NCBI RefSeq assembly: GCF_040436345.1
Contig: NC_133237.1
Coordinates: 27,234,361-27,298,360, forward strand
DNA: 64,000 bases
Direction of reading: 5' to 3'
Source of the DNA: Pagrus major
Taxonomy: Eukaryota; Chordata; Actinopteri; Spariformes; Sparidae
Program-made: the position numbers and the translations under genes
Notes under the pieces: model-generated
The model's database searches: none
What the model was told of the DNA's origin: nothing
What the model saw: only the letters and a program-made list of their open reading frames with translations
Shown: positions 52,132 to 63,750 of the stretch, piece by piece
Layout: each line of letters begins with the position of its first letter
Position numbering within the stretch: the stretch's first letter is position 1

Positions 52132-53390
52132 GACCTAAAAAACTTAAGCTAACCTTAAGATATCTGGTTCTGTTGCCACAAAATTTCCTGTCGTCTCATT
52201 TAAATTATCCAGTAATTTCCATTTACAAATGTTGAAACACTGTCTTAAAAAAATGTTCTGTGTCTTGGCAGCCGTGTCATCAAACTGTAACGTGACTGCC
52301 ATCTCCTCTCTACTTCTGACATGAAGGTCAGCTCATAAACATACAATGTGAACCTGATATGACACGTTTTGTCGAAATGTGAATACGACACGTATAAAAC
52401 ATGCAATTTCAACATATCTGTGGTTTGCAGAAACATTTAATGTCAACATTTTATTCTGGCGACTGGGCTGTTGATCCACAAGTTGTAACAGGAGACATGT
52501 CAGATTAATATTATGACTTTTAACGTAAAAACCACAAAACTTTAACCTCCAATTCACTGGTCTGGTAGATGAATACTTAACAGTAATGAGTTCCAGAGGA
52601 CATTTATTTTTGTTCTTTATATTAATTTCGAGACGAACTGAAGGACAAAAACAATTCATGCTTCTGATGAAAGCTGCTGCAGACCGCTGGACTCCGACCC
52701 CCACCTGCAGCTGCAGACAGACTCTGGTCCTGACTGTGGTGATAAAACACGTCGCCATGTGAAATCACAAATCAGCCGGCTGCCATTAAACGGTCCGACT
52801 GCAGCAGACTGATAGCAGAGAGAGAAAGAGCGAGATGTTACAGAGCGCTGCCAGAAACATCCCGACTGTGAGCCGTTTGGGAATCGTCCTGGAGGGTCGC
52901 TCTCTCACTCTGTCCCACGTCCACTCTCATCAAGTCATTCTGTGGACGCTCTAAATGGAAACACAACAGAGACGCTGAGCAGCTCTTTGCTGGGGGTGCG
53001 AGGCTGCTCCGGTGAATGGGGTCAGCTTCTGACTGGTGCTGAGCAGCGAGGGGGTCTGAGGCTTGGACCGGGCCCGACCGGGTGTGTGTGCAGGAGGCCT
53101 TTGTCACTGTTGTCGCCACGGCAGCTCACCTATTGAGGGTAGAGTCTAAGATATGTAAAGCAGCAGCGTTTCAAAGCGTTCCCTCCGCTGTGGAACAAAC
53201 AAAGAAATAAAGAAATCAAATTAAAGTTTGGAAAGGAGTGAGTAAAGAGAGGGAATAAGAGAGAAAGTATCCTCTGTGGTAAATGCTTATGCAGCGGGCC
53301 AAGCCGTGTGTTGGAATCCGATGAGTGTTGAGAAATGGAAAAAGAAAGGAATGATTAAAAGACGGAGCGAGGTGGAGGGAGGCTGCTATG
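52132..53390. other. Gene-free stretch after the minisatellite
   Basis: 52360-52460 is a copy of the CAACATATCTGT-type repeat. The rest shows no recognised gene or repeat. Confidence 0.3.
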
Positions 53391-53760
53391 CTCTTGTTTG
53401 CAAGGAGAGGTATTTTCAGTTCTCATTGAGCCGGTCCAAGTCCTGCAGGCGGCTTGGTGAGTCTCCCACCCAGCATTGAGAGGCAGGCCTGGGCATGCCC
53501 AGCCAAGGTCAAACCGTGGCCGCCAAGAACGCACACGGCTCAGCCCGCCCCCAGCAGCCACCGCTCGCTCTGTTTATGTTTGTTTTTGTCGGTGAGTTTC
53601 CCTCCTCAGGGATCGCCTCGGCGGCTCGGCCTCTCCAGAGGGTTCAGCAGCACGCAGCAGGTGTCAGGTGACTCTTCCTCCAGGACGACGTGTCCGAGGC
53701 GAAGAGCCGCCGCAGCACTCCATCACACTGTATATAGGCCATCGGTGTAAAGTCACCTGT
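53390..53760. other. GC-rich unique island, candidate regulatory DNA
   Basis: Repeat-free, GC-richer than its flanks. It holds a p53-type half-site GGGCATGCCC (53491-53500) and an ERR/NR5A-type CCAAGGTCA (53503-53511) side by side. No coding potential is recognised. Confidence 0.28.
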
Positions 53761-54289
53761 TCCTGTTGAGTTATTTCAGGTGAGATGTCGTGTTTTTGCC
53801 TCGTCACTGCTCCGGAAGAGAACGAGCAGCTGTATTTGGAGGAAACAATGCTCATAGCTGGTGTGAAATGTCTCAGACAGGAGTGTAAGCTGAGAATCTG
53901 TTTGGTAACTGACTCTGGTATTTAGAGACCATTGTTCTGTCACTGCAGTGAGTCACTCACCTTTATGTTACCTGGACAGCAAAACACTGCAGAACCCTGG
54001 AAAACAACACAGAGGAAAAACATCTGACGAAAGCACAGACTGGTGAAACTTATAGTTTAATAAAGGTGTTAAAACCACGTGTTAGAAAAGCTAACACCTC
54101 CGATGGATCCCTGAACCTAAACAACTGATGAGGTCGACTGCAGGTGACTCCCAACACAACATACAGTCGATGAGCGAGCCTAAAACAACATGACATCTAC
54201 AGCGGACGGGACCTTTATCATACGGTCGCAGTTGTGGTGACTTAAATCTGCCCGAAACAAGCACATGATGTTTTTTACACAAAGACAGA

Positions 54290-54860
54290 AAGAAGTTCAT
54301 GTAGAACATTTGCTGAATTTACAAGAAGGAACAAATAAGTCAGAATCAGTCAGAGACAGAGTTTCACACAGTTTATAAAGTGTCTCCAACTCAACAACTC
54401 ACTAAACTGACACATTTGTTAAGGGAGTCTGGGGACAAAGAAGTCGCCTATACTGGTTACTGTTTGGTGTATTTGTAAAATGTGACATGTTTAGCATCAA
54501 TAAAATGTTTCTTCTTTCATAAATTGAGTGTAAATGGTGAAATCAGTGTAAACAGTGTGTTCAAACAGCTGCTAAATGTTGGCAGGTCAGACTTTAGCAC
54601 TTTAGACACAGAAGCAGACAGGCTGGTGCAGCCATGCTGCCACAAACTGACACTTTTTACAAGGAAACACACAACTTACTGTTTTCATTTAATGCTGAAT
54701 TTACAAGAAGGAGACAATGATTCAGAATCTGTCAGAGACAGAGTTTCACTACATTATAAAGTTTGTTTTGACTCAACAACTCTGAAAATCACTACATTTG
54801 TTAAGGGAGTCTGGTGATGTTGTGGTTACTGGTTCAAAAGTTGGATCAGTTCAAACAGCT
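54290..54860. repeat. Two TTGTTAAGGGAGTCTGG-type repeats
   Basis: 54290-54445 and 54695-54860 match the family described at 20835, including ATTTACAAGAAGG and GTCAGAGACAGAGTTTCAC. Confidence 0.6.
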
Positions 54861-54880
54861 GCTGACACTGGAGACCAAAC

Positions 54881-54895
54881 TTCTTCTTCTTCTTC

Positions 54896-54927
<32 letters not shown>

Positions 54928-54938
54928 CTTCTACTTCT

Positions 54939-54985
<47 letters not shown>

Positions 54986-55014
54986 TTCTTCTTCTTCTTC
55001 TTCTTCTTCCTCTT
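54881..55014 (+). repeat. (TTC)n microsatellite, 134 bp
   Basis: About 44 TTC triplets with a few TAC/CTC interruptions. It is pyrimidine-only over long stretches, with GAA on the other strand. The Ser-, Leu- or Phe-rich frames are artefacts. Confidence 0.95.
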
Positions 55015-56930
55015 AAGCATGACTGTGGACTCTCGTTCTGTTTTTCTTCTTCTATCTTTCCCCATTTTTCCCAAAATAAGGATGAAAACAGTGCTGGAGT
55101 TCCAGGTTTGGGGTTAATAGTTGATCTAATAACTTGTTTAGTCGGGGAATGATTGACTTCACAGGAGGGAAGAAAAACTGACGGTTTGAAACAGTCTCAG
55201 CTGCCAGAAAATGTTTCTCCACGACCAACCTGCAGACTTTAATCATCACACAGTCAGTATTATTGATTCACACTGTCCCTTCAGATCAGACCTCAGCTGT
55301 TTGTGTTTGTTCTGTTTGGATCGTTACAACCTGCTGCTTATTATAAAAGTTCATGTCTGAGCAGCGTCTCTATGAAATTTATGACACCTCCTCCTCCTCC
55401 TCCTCCTCCTCCTCTGTTCCTCGCAGCATCACTCTTGTCGTCTTTACAGCTGGGTGAGTCCGGGGGAGGCGGGACGCTGTGTTTGTGTGTGAGGAGCTCT
55501 TTACACCCCCCGCCAGGGATCAGACAAACACTTATTAACTGAGAGGAATGCAAACAGGCCGGAGCTGCTGCTGAGACGCAGGACGGTGGAGGGTGAGGGG
55601 TCGGGGTGGGAGGTAGGGGGGAGGATGTGAGGGTGAAGAAAGGGAAAGGAGAAAAAGGAGAAGACACCTCCCTCCTCCTCCTCCTCCTCCTCTCCTCCTT
55701 CTCCTAAACTTCTTGTAAACTCCCCACCCAGGAGATCCATCCAGAGTTTTCCAGAACAATGAGGCTCCAGCAGCAGACGAGGTCCAGTACGGAAGAAGAT
55801 CAGGGCCACTGTGAACAGAACAAAACACTCATTGAGTTCTGACTTCTTTCTGAGAATTTACTCTTTTTTTCTTTGTTCTTTTCCCAGAACTCTGAAAGCG
55901 CAGAGAGACATAATCTGAGAATTATGAGAGAAAAGTCAGAATAAGAAAAAGACTGAAACAGAATTCTGACTTTAATCTCTAAATTCTAAAGAGAAAAGTC
56001 AGAACTCAGTGAGTGTTTGTTCTGTTTACGGTGGCGCTGATCGTCTTCTGTAGGTCCAGAGACGAGTCGGCTGTCCACCTCCTGACATGTGGACCCTGTT
56101 TATTTCAATCTGAGTTATTCTCTGAATAAATGTTTATCTTAAATGTTGATAACCTTGTTTTTCTTCAGATAAATAATAAAGATTAGCCTTTATTGATCAA
56201 ACGAGACATTTTAAAGACGTCACTCTGAGCTCTCGGAAATGTAACTTCCTGTTTGAGTCTCTTTATCCAATTAGTCCTGATGTGAACGAGCGGAGGACGT
56301 GGATCAGTGCAGAGCAGCAGGTTCCTGTAGAGGAGGGAGGGTCTGTGTCAATGAGGACAGACGACAACAGATTGAGCAGATTAGTGAGTGTGAAGCTGCA
56401 GCAGTGAGAGGACGGCTGAGGCGTCGCTGCTCTCTCTCTGAGGCTCTGTTTGTTAATGGATTTGACTTTTCCTCAACGCTTCAGATCTGTTTGCAAACGA
56501 TCCACAGCTCTCAGATGTCAGAGGACGTGAGGCGGCGTTTAGTGGGCCGTGGAGTGGGATGAGGAAGTATTCAGATCCTTTAACTAAAGATAATACGTAA
56601 GACTTCTGCATTAAAATGTCCCAGCTGTGTCTCATATTATCCTTAATCTTTCCAACAATGTTTAAACCAGAGAAATACACAAGTTTACTCAAGGTAACGA
56701 CACTTGTCCCCTTCAAGTGAGGCCTCGAGCTGTTTGTAAAGACTTCGTGGGAGGAACAACATTTTTACAGTTGTAGAAAAACACATGAAAAATGTCGTCA
56801 GTGAATGTTTCATTGATACATTAAATTAGAGAGTATGTTCTAGACCTGCTCTAAATGAAAAGTGTCACGAGGAAGCTTTGTTCTGAATTGGCACTATAAA
56901 TTAAAAATTATTGAGGTAATCAATTTTTAG
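55015..56930. other. Gene-free stretch
   Basis: (CTC)n runs lie at about 55387-55413 and 55672-55700, and short purine-rich blocks at 55590-55660. No gene or splice pattern is recognised. Confidence 0.35.
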
Positions 56931-57535
56931 GCTGCCAAGCCAGAGACCACTGTTCGAGACTGTGTTTCAACATTTCCAAAAGTGAAACCACTGAATAGTT
57001 TTGACGAGTTGTCAGGACATTTTGCAGCCGTGTTGAACAGATTATATAATTCAAGCCCCCAGACCCCAAACTGATCTGAAAAGATGTGATTTACACCCTC
57101 GATGTGGTGCATGCTAACAAAACCTCAACTGACTTTCCATCAGCGTGGAGGGAGGAGGTGATGACTCCATAAATCTGCTTAGAAATCCCTAAATAGACGC
57201 TCCTTACATGTGCAGAACTTGCCTTAGAAACATCATGTTTTTAAGTTTTTTCAGTGTCAAAGTAATCCAGTGATAGTTGTCTGTACACACAGGAATACAC
57301 TGCAAACAGGAAGTGCTAACAGCTGATTCTGCAAGGTTTTAAAGGAGTTTTGAGGCATTTCTTTTGGGGTTTTTTTGGTTGTTTTTTACATTTTAAATCA
57401 AGTCTCCAGCTGCTTCAGTTGTTCAGCAGAACGCTGCGACGCTGTTTTACTGTGAAGCTCCAGAAATGTTCTGTGGACTATGAGACTTCACCTGACTTTG
57501 ACTGAATTTAGATTTTTGAGTGAACTGTTCCTTTA
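56930..57535 (-). repeat. GAGACCACTGTTC repeat joined to a full TAAAGGAACAGTTCAC-type element
   Basis: 57060-57535 is the least rearranged copy of the second family (about 475 bp), inverted, ending in GTGAACTGTTCCTTTAGA. 56930-57058 is the first family. The same pair is adjacent at 49510-50445, so they may be parts of one longer element. Confidence 0.6.
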
Positions 57536-57579
57536 GATGTGTGATGTTGGGCTGTATGAATAAAAATGTAAACTTTGAA

Positions 57580-58060
57580 CTCTTCACTGTGTTCCTGGGT
57601 CGATCTCGTCTCTCTGATTCGTCCACATGTGAGCAGTATACGATGACCTTTCACCGTGACCTTGCTGGCAGTCGTCCCCTCGGTGTCTCAGCCTCTCGTC
57701 GTCCTCAGGGCTCGTTTTGCAAGTCAACAGTTCACATAAAGCAGAAGCACCCCGCCGCCCCTGGACCGAGCATACAAACGGCCGCTTTATTCAGTGCAGG
57801 ATTAAGGAATCAGGGATCCTGAAAGGCCAGCGGACTCAGGAGTTAAGCGGCCGTGAATGAGATGTGGCGACTCCAAAACAAAGATACTGTGTCACTCACG
57901 CAGCACTGAGGGGAGCGCTGACGTCACGGCTCACAAAGGAGGCTGTAAAATACTGAACGCCACCAAACACTGCTGCGCTCAACTCAAATATTCACCAGAG
58001 CTGCTGCCAGCTCGCTCCTTTCAGTCCAAACAGAAAACCTTTGCAGTGTGACTCTACATT
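57580..58060. other. Unique island, candidate regulatory DNA
   Basis: Repeat-free and CpG-containing. Two TGACCTT nuclear-receptor half-sites lie at 57644 and 57657. No coding sequence is recognised. It lies 2.7 kb before amdhd2. Confidence 0.25.
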
Positions 58061-58246
58061 TTGATCCATATTGGGTAAAATATAGGCTCGTCTCCTCATG
58101 GGTGGCCCGGTTTGGCCACAGGACTCAGGACTGTGGACCCTCGTAGTGGTCTCCATGGGGATGAGCAGGACTTGGGGAGGTATCCGGCTTTACTGGAAAC
58201 ACGGTTTATTGTTGACTTTCAGGAATGGGGAGGGGGCTGCTGCCTC

Positions 58247-58337
58247 AGGAGGAGGGGAGGGAGGAGGGAAGGGAGGAGGAGGAGGAGGAGGAGGAGGAGG
58301 AGGAGGAGGAGGAGGAGGAGGAGGAGGAGAGGAGGAG
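58247..58337 (+). repeat. Uninterrupted 91-base purine tract, (GGA)n-rich
   Basis: Only A and G occur over 91 bases, mostly GGA/GAG triplets, and purine bias continues to about 58400. Frames on both strands (Gly, Glu, Arg, Pro, Ser runs) are artefacts. Confidence 0.95.
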
Positions 58338-58489
58338 TAGAGGGAGGAGGATGAAGAGGAAGAAGACGAGGAGGTGGAGGAGGAGTAGACGGAGTTTCCT
58401 TCCTGGTTGTGTGAACATCGTCTCAGCTGGTTCCTGCTCCCCTCACACGTCAGGTGAGACGAACTGAGGTGCTGCACACTAAACTTATA

Positions 58490-59091
58490 GTACAGATGTA
58501 TCCGGATACTTTACTGAAATTAAAGTACCAAAATGTCCATTACAAGTAAAAATCCTGCATTCAAAACATCACTCTGTAAAAGTGCAGAAGTATTATCAGA
58601 TAAATGGATCAAAGGTTAAAGAACCCAACAGCCATACTCGAGTGAAAGTAAAGATATCATGTTAAAGTCCCCCACATGAGTAGTACTTGAGTAAAAGTAT
58701 TACTAAGTACAAATAAATAATACATACATTAACATGTATGTACAAACTGTGGCCAACCAATTATTAAGTATTTTAAAACAATCTTTGTTTTTATTTTTTT
58801 ACCCGTCTGCCAAAATGTGCTTCTGATGCAGTAATCTGTAAAGTAACTAGTAACTAAAGTTATCCAATACATGTAGTGGAGTAAAAAGTTCAATATTTGT
58901 CTCAGAATTGTAGCAGAGTGGAAGTATAAAGTAGCAGAAAATGGATATACTCAAGTATAAGTACCTCAAAATTGTAAGTGCAGTATTTGAGTAAATGTAC
59001 TTAGTTACATTCCAGACAATGCTGCTGTACTTCAGAGGAGAAGTCAAGTGATGTTTGTGACAAATGTTGTGTTTTAGCTCCCTCTGCTGGG

Positions 59092-59123
<32 letters not shown>

Positions 59124-59130
59124 ACACACT
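58490..59130. repeat. AAGTACATTTACT-type repeats and (CA)n
   Basis: Copies at about 58490-58720 and 58800-59018 (inverted), then CA units at 59092-59127. Confidence 0.6.
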
Positions 59131-59259
59131 CTGTCTACAGCTCACTGTGCTGCCTTCAGGGTATCAGAAGTGAATCTGAAAAAAATCATTGTATTCAAAG
59201 GTAATCAATTAAATGTATAAAAATGTCAGCTAAAGTAAAGACATGAGCACCAGTCAGTC

Positions 59260-60720
59260 TGCAGAGCTTCATGTTTCATTTCATTCATTGAAAACTCAAA
59301 AATATTCAGTTTACTGTGAAATAAAACTCAAAAATCTACAAATTGAGGAAACTGGAACCAGCGAATATTTTACATTTTTGCTGAATTATTTTCTCTCAGT
59401 TAACTAACTGATAATTAACTATTAATACTAATCTAACTAACTAACTACTAATCAGTTGATCATTTTTTTTGGGGGGGGGGGGATACCTCAAATTCAGTCA
59501 TTTCAGCTCTTAATGTGAATCTTTACTGGTTTTCTTCGTCTCTAATGACAGTGAATGAAACTTTTGGGGGATTTGAAGAAAACAAAACATTTAAATGTTC
59601 TTTTACTGAAGGCTGCTTTTAATAAAATCACTAGAAATATTTATTATATATTGTTATAATATTATTTCATGAGTGTATTTGCACGTGACATGTTGAGCCC
59701 ACCTGAGTCTGTCTCTGTACCAGCTGCTTGTTGTTGTGATCAGCTGATCTGCAGCTCCGCTTCGTCACATGACATCCGTTTCCCCTGTTCCTGTCCGACG
59801 GACTCAGCTGAACTGGGGACAGAACCGACACCAGACAAGCACATTAACACTGGAAACACTAGTTTGGTTGTTTTTTTTGCCTGTTTCAAGCGAATTAGCT
59901 GAAGGTTAATACGGAATGTTCGCTCGCCGAACTCGGTTGAAAAACTCAGTAGTTTAATGTAGCTTAGCTCCTGTATCTTGTGGAAGAAGAGCGACCTGGT
60001 GACGGCTGGACAAGTTTAAACCTCACTTGAATAACGATTGTTTTCTGCTTTTACTGTATGCCGAATTGACAACTGGATTGTACAGATTCTCAGACGTCTG
60101 ACGGCTTTCTCTCACAAGCTATGTAAATCAGATCAGAGCCGAGGAAGTCTAAAATTGAGTCTTTTCTAGATGGATTTTCGCATTCTGCATTTTCGCGCAG
60201 AGAACGAACCAGACCCAGAAAGAATCGTGTCTTAAAGTAAAAGTGAACGTGGACAGGATTTCTAAAAAGCAGATTAATGCCTATGTGTTTCTTGGAACAA
60301 CAATAAAAACCGCCATTGGAGCATGAAGAAGATCAGAGGTCAAAGTCAGCAGCTGCACCTTCACTGATAACAGATCACAGATCAGGTTTAACACTGCTGC
60401 ATCGCTCCCTGACACTTCACATCCAGTGAAAGAAGGAAATAAAAAGGAAAGTACACAAAAATTACTTTCATGTTCTTGTCCTGCTGAGCTGCTCAATAAA
60501 GAGATTTATTGCACATTTCTTAAGTAACAAGAGATAAAAGTCCTGCAAGTGTGTAAGGATTATCTGCTAAATGTGCTCAAAGTATGAAAGTGTTCCCCGT
60601 CAGTGTCCTCATATCTTTTCCTGTTTCTGTAGCACAGAGGAGCGTTTGATTTACTCTGCTGTGTCTCCCAGTCGTCTGAAGCAGAGTGGACTGTCTCCAC
60701 CCGCCTGCTGAGGGACAAAC
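59260..60720. other. amdhd2 upstream region
   Basis: A diverged GCAACTAAC-type repeat lies at about 59260-59465, followed by T8G12 at 59463-59482. From 59690 to 60720 there is no repeat and no coding exon; the amdhd2 promoter should lie here, but no TATA box or CpG island is obvious. Confidence 0.3.
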
Positions 60721-60878
60721 ATGCCGTCCAACAAATCAGTGTCAGACGCTCCCATCACTCAGTTCATCAACTGCAGGATACTGAGAGAGCACCGGCTGCA
60801 GAGGTGACACACACCTCACCTGCTCACACACACCTCACCTGCTCACACACACCTCAGGTTAACACAGAGCAGGCAGTG

Positions 60879-60929
<51 letters not shown>

Positions 60930-62989
60930 AGAGGACCTGTGGGTGCGTGAGGGGAGGATTTTAGATCCAGAGAAGCTGTTCTTTGATGAGCAGGGCTACG
61001 CCGACAAACGTGTGGACTGTGAAGGCAGCATCATCGCCCCGGGCTTTATAGACGTTCAGATCAATGGTAACACACACACACACGCACACACGCACACACA
61101 CACAGTCGGACTCAGCATGTTGATGAGGAGCTTCTCTGCAGTTCATCTGCCACCATCATGTCATGCTGTTTTTCAGGGTTCTGGTTCATTCTCTGTGTGA
61201 AAATACACAATGCCAAACTCCATCCAGAAAAGACTCAATTTAGGACTTCATTAGCTCTGATCTGATTTACATGCCTTGTGAGAGAAAAACAAATGATCAG
61301 ATCACCAAGATTTTATAAAAATGTATAGAGATGATTATCAAATGTACCTAAAGCCAAATACTCAGCAGGTCAAGTCTCACAAATGTGGATATTTGTGACG
61401 GTCGTTGAGAGAATAATTGGCAGAGTAATCATCAGCGTGTCGTCTCCCTCCAGGTGGATACGGCATCGACTTCTCTCAGGCCTGCGAGGACGTCTGCAGC
61501 GGAGTTTCCTTTGTAGCCAAAAAGATCCTGGAGCACGGCGTGACGTCTTTCTGTCCCACGCTGGTCACGTCTCCTCCGGCTGTTTACCACAAGGTGCCGC
61601 CAACACTTCGGCTTCATGATATCCAGCTTTTTCAGAGTATTGCTGACAGAATTATTGACTTGTTTCAGAAGGATGTTCTTGTTTTTGTCTAACTGAGCTG
61701 CATCGTAATCAAACTGTGTGTTTCAGGTTCTGCCTCAGGTCAAAGTTCACAATGGAGGATCTCATGGAGCTGGAGTTCTTGGTAAGACGTCGGTGCTGCA
61801 CCAAAGCTCCTCAATAAAAATCAAGTTTAAATCCAGCTTTTAGAGTATGTCTACATTAAAGGTGTCAATATGCTAAATCCTGTTGCTAAATCCACCAGAC
61901 TCCATTTACAGAAACAGTAATTTAACATCCTGAAACAGAGTTTTGTCAGTTCTGGTGTTTTTTGTAACGTTTTGTGCTTTTGGGCACAACTTTCGCCAGA
62001 GAGGTTATATTGGCGTGACATTTGGTGTGTGAGCGTGACACAAGATTCGTCCACAAGTCCTGCTTAATTAAAAAAATAACTGGTGTTATTTAATATTTTT
62101 AAAACTGTCAAAAAAATCCCATGAAAACACCAAAACCAACAACGCGGCTGTCCGTCTCTCAACACTTCCTGTAGCTCTCAGCTCCAAGCCCATTGGTTGC
62201 TACTAACGACGTAAACCTTTAAAAACGCCTCACAAATATAAAGTTTCATGTAGATTTCATCACACAGGCAGGAGGAGATTATCATCAGACTAATCTGAGA
62301 TAATATTCTGCTCTTTGGCCGTCGCTCTGCAGGTTTCCATCTGGAGGGTCCGTTCATCAGTCTGGAGAAGAAAGGCGCTCACCCCGCACAGTTTCTCCGA
62401 CCCTTTCAGTCTGGAGGCATCGACGACCTCATGGAGGCCTACGGCAGCCTGGACAACGTTGCCATGGTGACGCTGGCTCCTGAGCTGGCCAACAGCCAAT
62501 CAGTGGTGAGGGAGCTCTCCCAGAGAGGCATCACTGTGTCTTTAGGTGAGCATCGTTTACTCAGTCACATCCACTGTGATACAAACGTGGGACTGATGCG
62601 GCTTCTTTTACACCTTAAATGTAATAAAAACACAATGCAGTTTGGTGCGTTTGTGTGACCACCTCTGACTCTGTTAACGGGATCTTCGTGCCCGTTTTCC
62701 TCATGTAGGTCACTCTGTGGCCAACCTGTCGCAGGCTGAGGACGCTGTTAAACACGGAGCCTCCTTCATCACTCACCTGTTCAACGCCATGCTGCCTGTG
62801 AGTCCTCATCCTCGTTCAAACCCTTTATCTATCTAATGTCACTGCATGATCGGAAAAATGGTCATAAATGTTGTACTGTATGCTCCAAATCATTCAACTA
62901 TTTCTTATTATGTCCACGCCCAGCAGCTTCATGTTGGGGTCCACCTGACAGTTCACTATACAGCCATATTCACTGTCTTTTTAGCTCTG

Positions 62990-63037
<48 letters not shown>

Positions 63038-63750
63038 TATTTACAAAGCACCTTTTGGCAGACAAATAGAAAGCAGGACATTCAGGAAGATAATATAACA
63101 GAAACAAGCCAGGACGAAGAAGAAATTAAAACAGACATGACATGAGATCAATTTGACTTGATTTAGATTAAAAAAATGAGAAGAGTGAAAAGAATAAAAG
63201 GATTGAAAGACTAGAAAAGATGTCTTCACATAAAAGCGAGTCTATAAAAGAAGTGTGGCCCCGACAGTAACACCTGTCACCTGTAGACTGAAGCCTTTGG
63301 GACAGAGGGGGGGGGTCTAAGGCTTTGAACAGGCTCATATGTGATCAACATTTCTGCTATTATTCTTGAGGCCAGACCCAGACGAGCTTTAAAAGTGATC
63401 AGTGAAATCTTAATCAGCGAGCGGAGGGAAGGTTTATTTTGTTTTACGTCACAAAGGAGTCAGAGCGGTCGGGTCGAGTGCAGGAACGACCTTTTCCAGG
63501 TCAAACTGTGACAGCAGCGGTTTGATTGACTTCAGACTTGTTCGGTCTTCTTGGTAAACTAACAGCTTCTTCTTCTGTCCTCTCCTGTGTTGTGTTGTGG
63601 TCCAGTTCCACCATCGGGACCCGGGTATAGTGGGTCTGCTGACCAGCGACCAGGTTCCTGCAGGCAGGACGGTCTACTATGGAATGATCGCTGATGGGAT
63701 CCACACCAACCCTGCAGCCCTGCGAATCGCTCACAGAGCTCATCCATCAG
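60721..63750 (+). CDS. amdhd2: N-acetylglucosamine-6-phosphate deacetylase, 5' part (runs off the window)
   Basis: Exons 60721-60803, 60930-61066, 61454-61593, 61727-61781, 62333-62545, 62709-62797 and 63606-63750: 862 nt, 287 complete codons, all phases consistent. The donor at 63750 leads to an exon beyond the window. The enzyme removes acetate from GlcNAc-6-phosphate in the cytosol, feeding amino sugars from glycan breakdown back towards glucosamine-6-phosphate. The protein starts [19 protein letters not shown]; the barrel entry is [20 protein letters not shown]. Metal ligands are in place: Glu143 in FHLEGPF, His211 in GHS and His232 in THLFNAM. DGIH, part of the substrate site, is also present. 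The catalytic Asp (about residue 294) should lie in the missing exons. Numbering matches the human enzyme (409 aa), so about 70% is here. The exon 2 acceptor is a TG repeat. Confidence 0.97.
60872..60926 (+). repeat. (TG)n microsatellite at the amdhd2 exon 2 acceptor
   Basis: About 27 TG units pass directly into CAG at the acceptor (exon begins 60930). Intron 1 is only 126 bases, so the repeat is nearly half of it. Confidence 0.93.
62990..63425 (+). repeat. (AAT)n and retroposon fragments in amdhd2 intron 6
   Basis: AAT triplets run at 62990-63037. They are followed by CTATTTACAAAGCACCTTTTG, then GGCCAGACCCAGACGAGC and TTTAAAAGTGATCAGTG, strings resembling the body of common fish retroposons. 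No coding sequence is seen in this segment. Confidence 0.5.

Noticed and set aside
58098-58477. Frames with long Gly, Glu, Arg or Pro runs
   Set aside because: They are translations of a GGA purine tract.
61737-61749. DR1-like AGGTCAAAGTTCA
   Set aside because: It lies in amdhd2 exon 4 (coding QVKVH); a regulatory role is unnecessary to explain it.
62454-62468. X-box-like GTTGCCATGGTGAC
   Set aside because: It lies inside amdhd2 exon 5 and codes NVAMV, a conserved protein segment, so coding constraint explains it.
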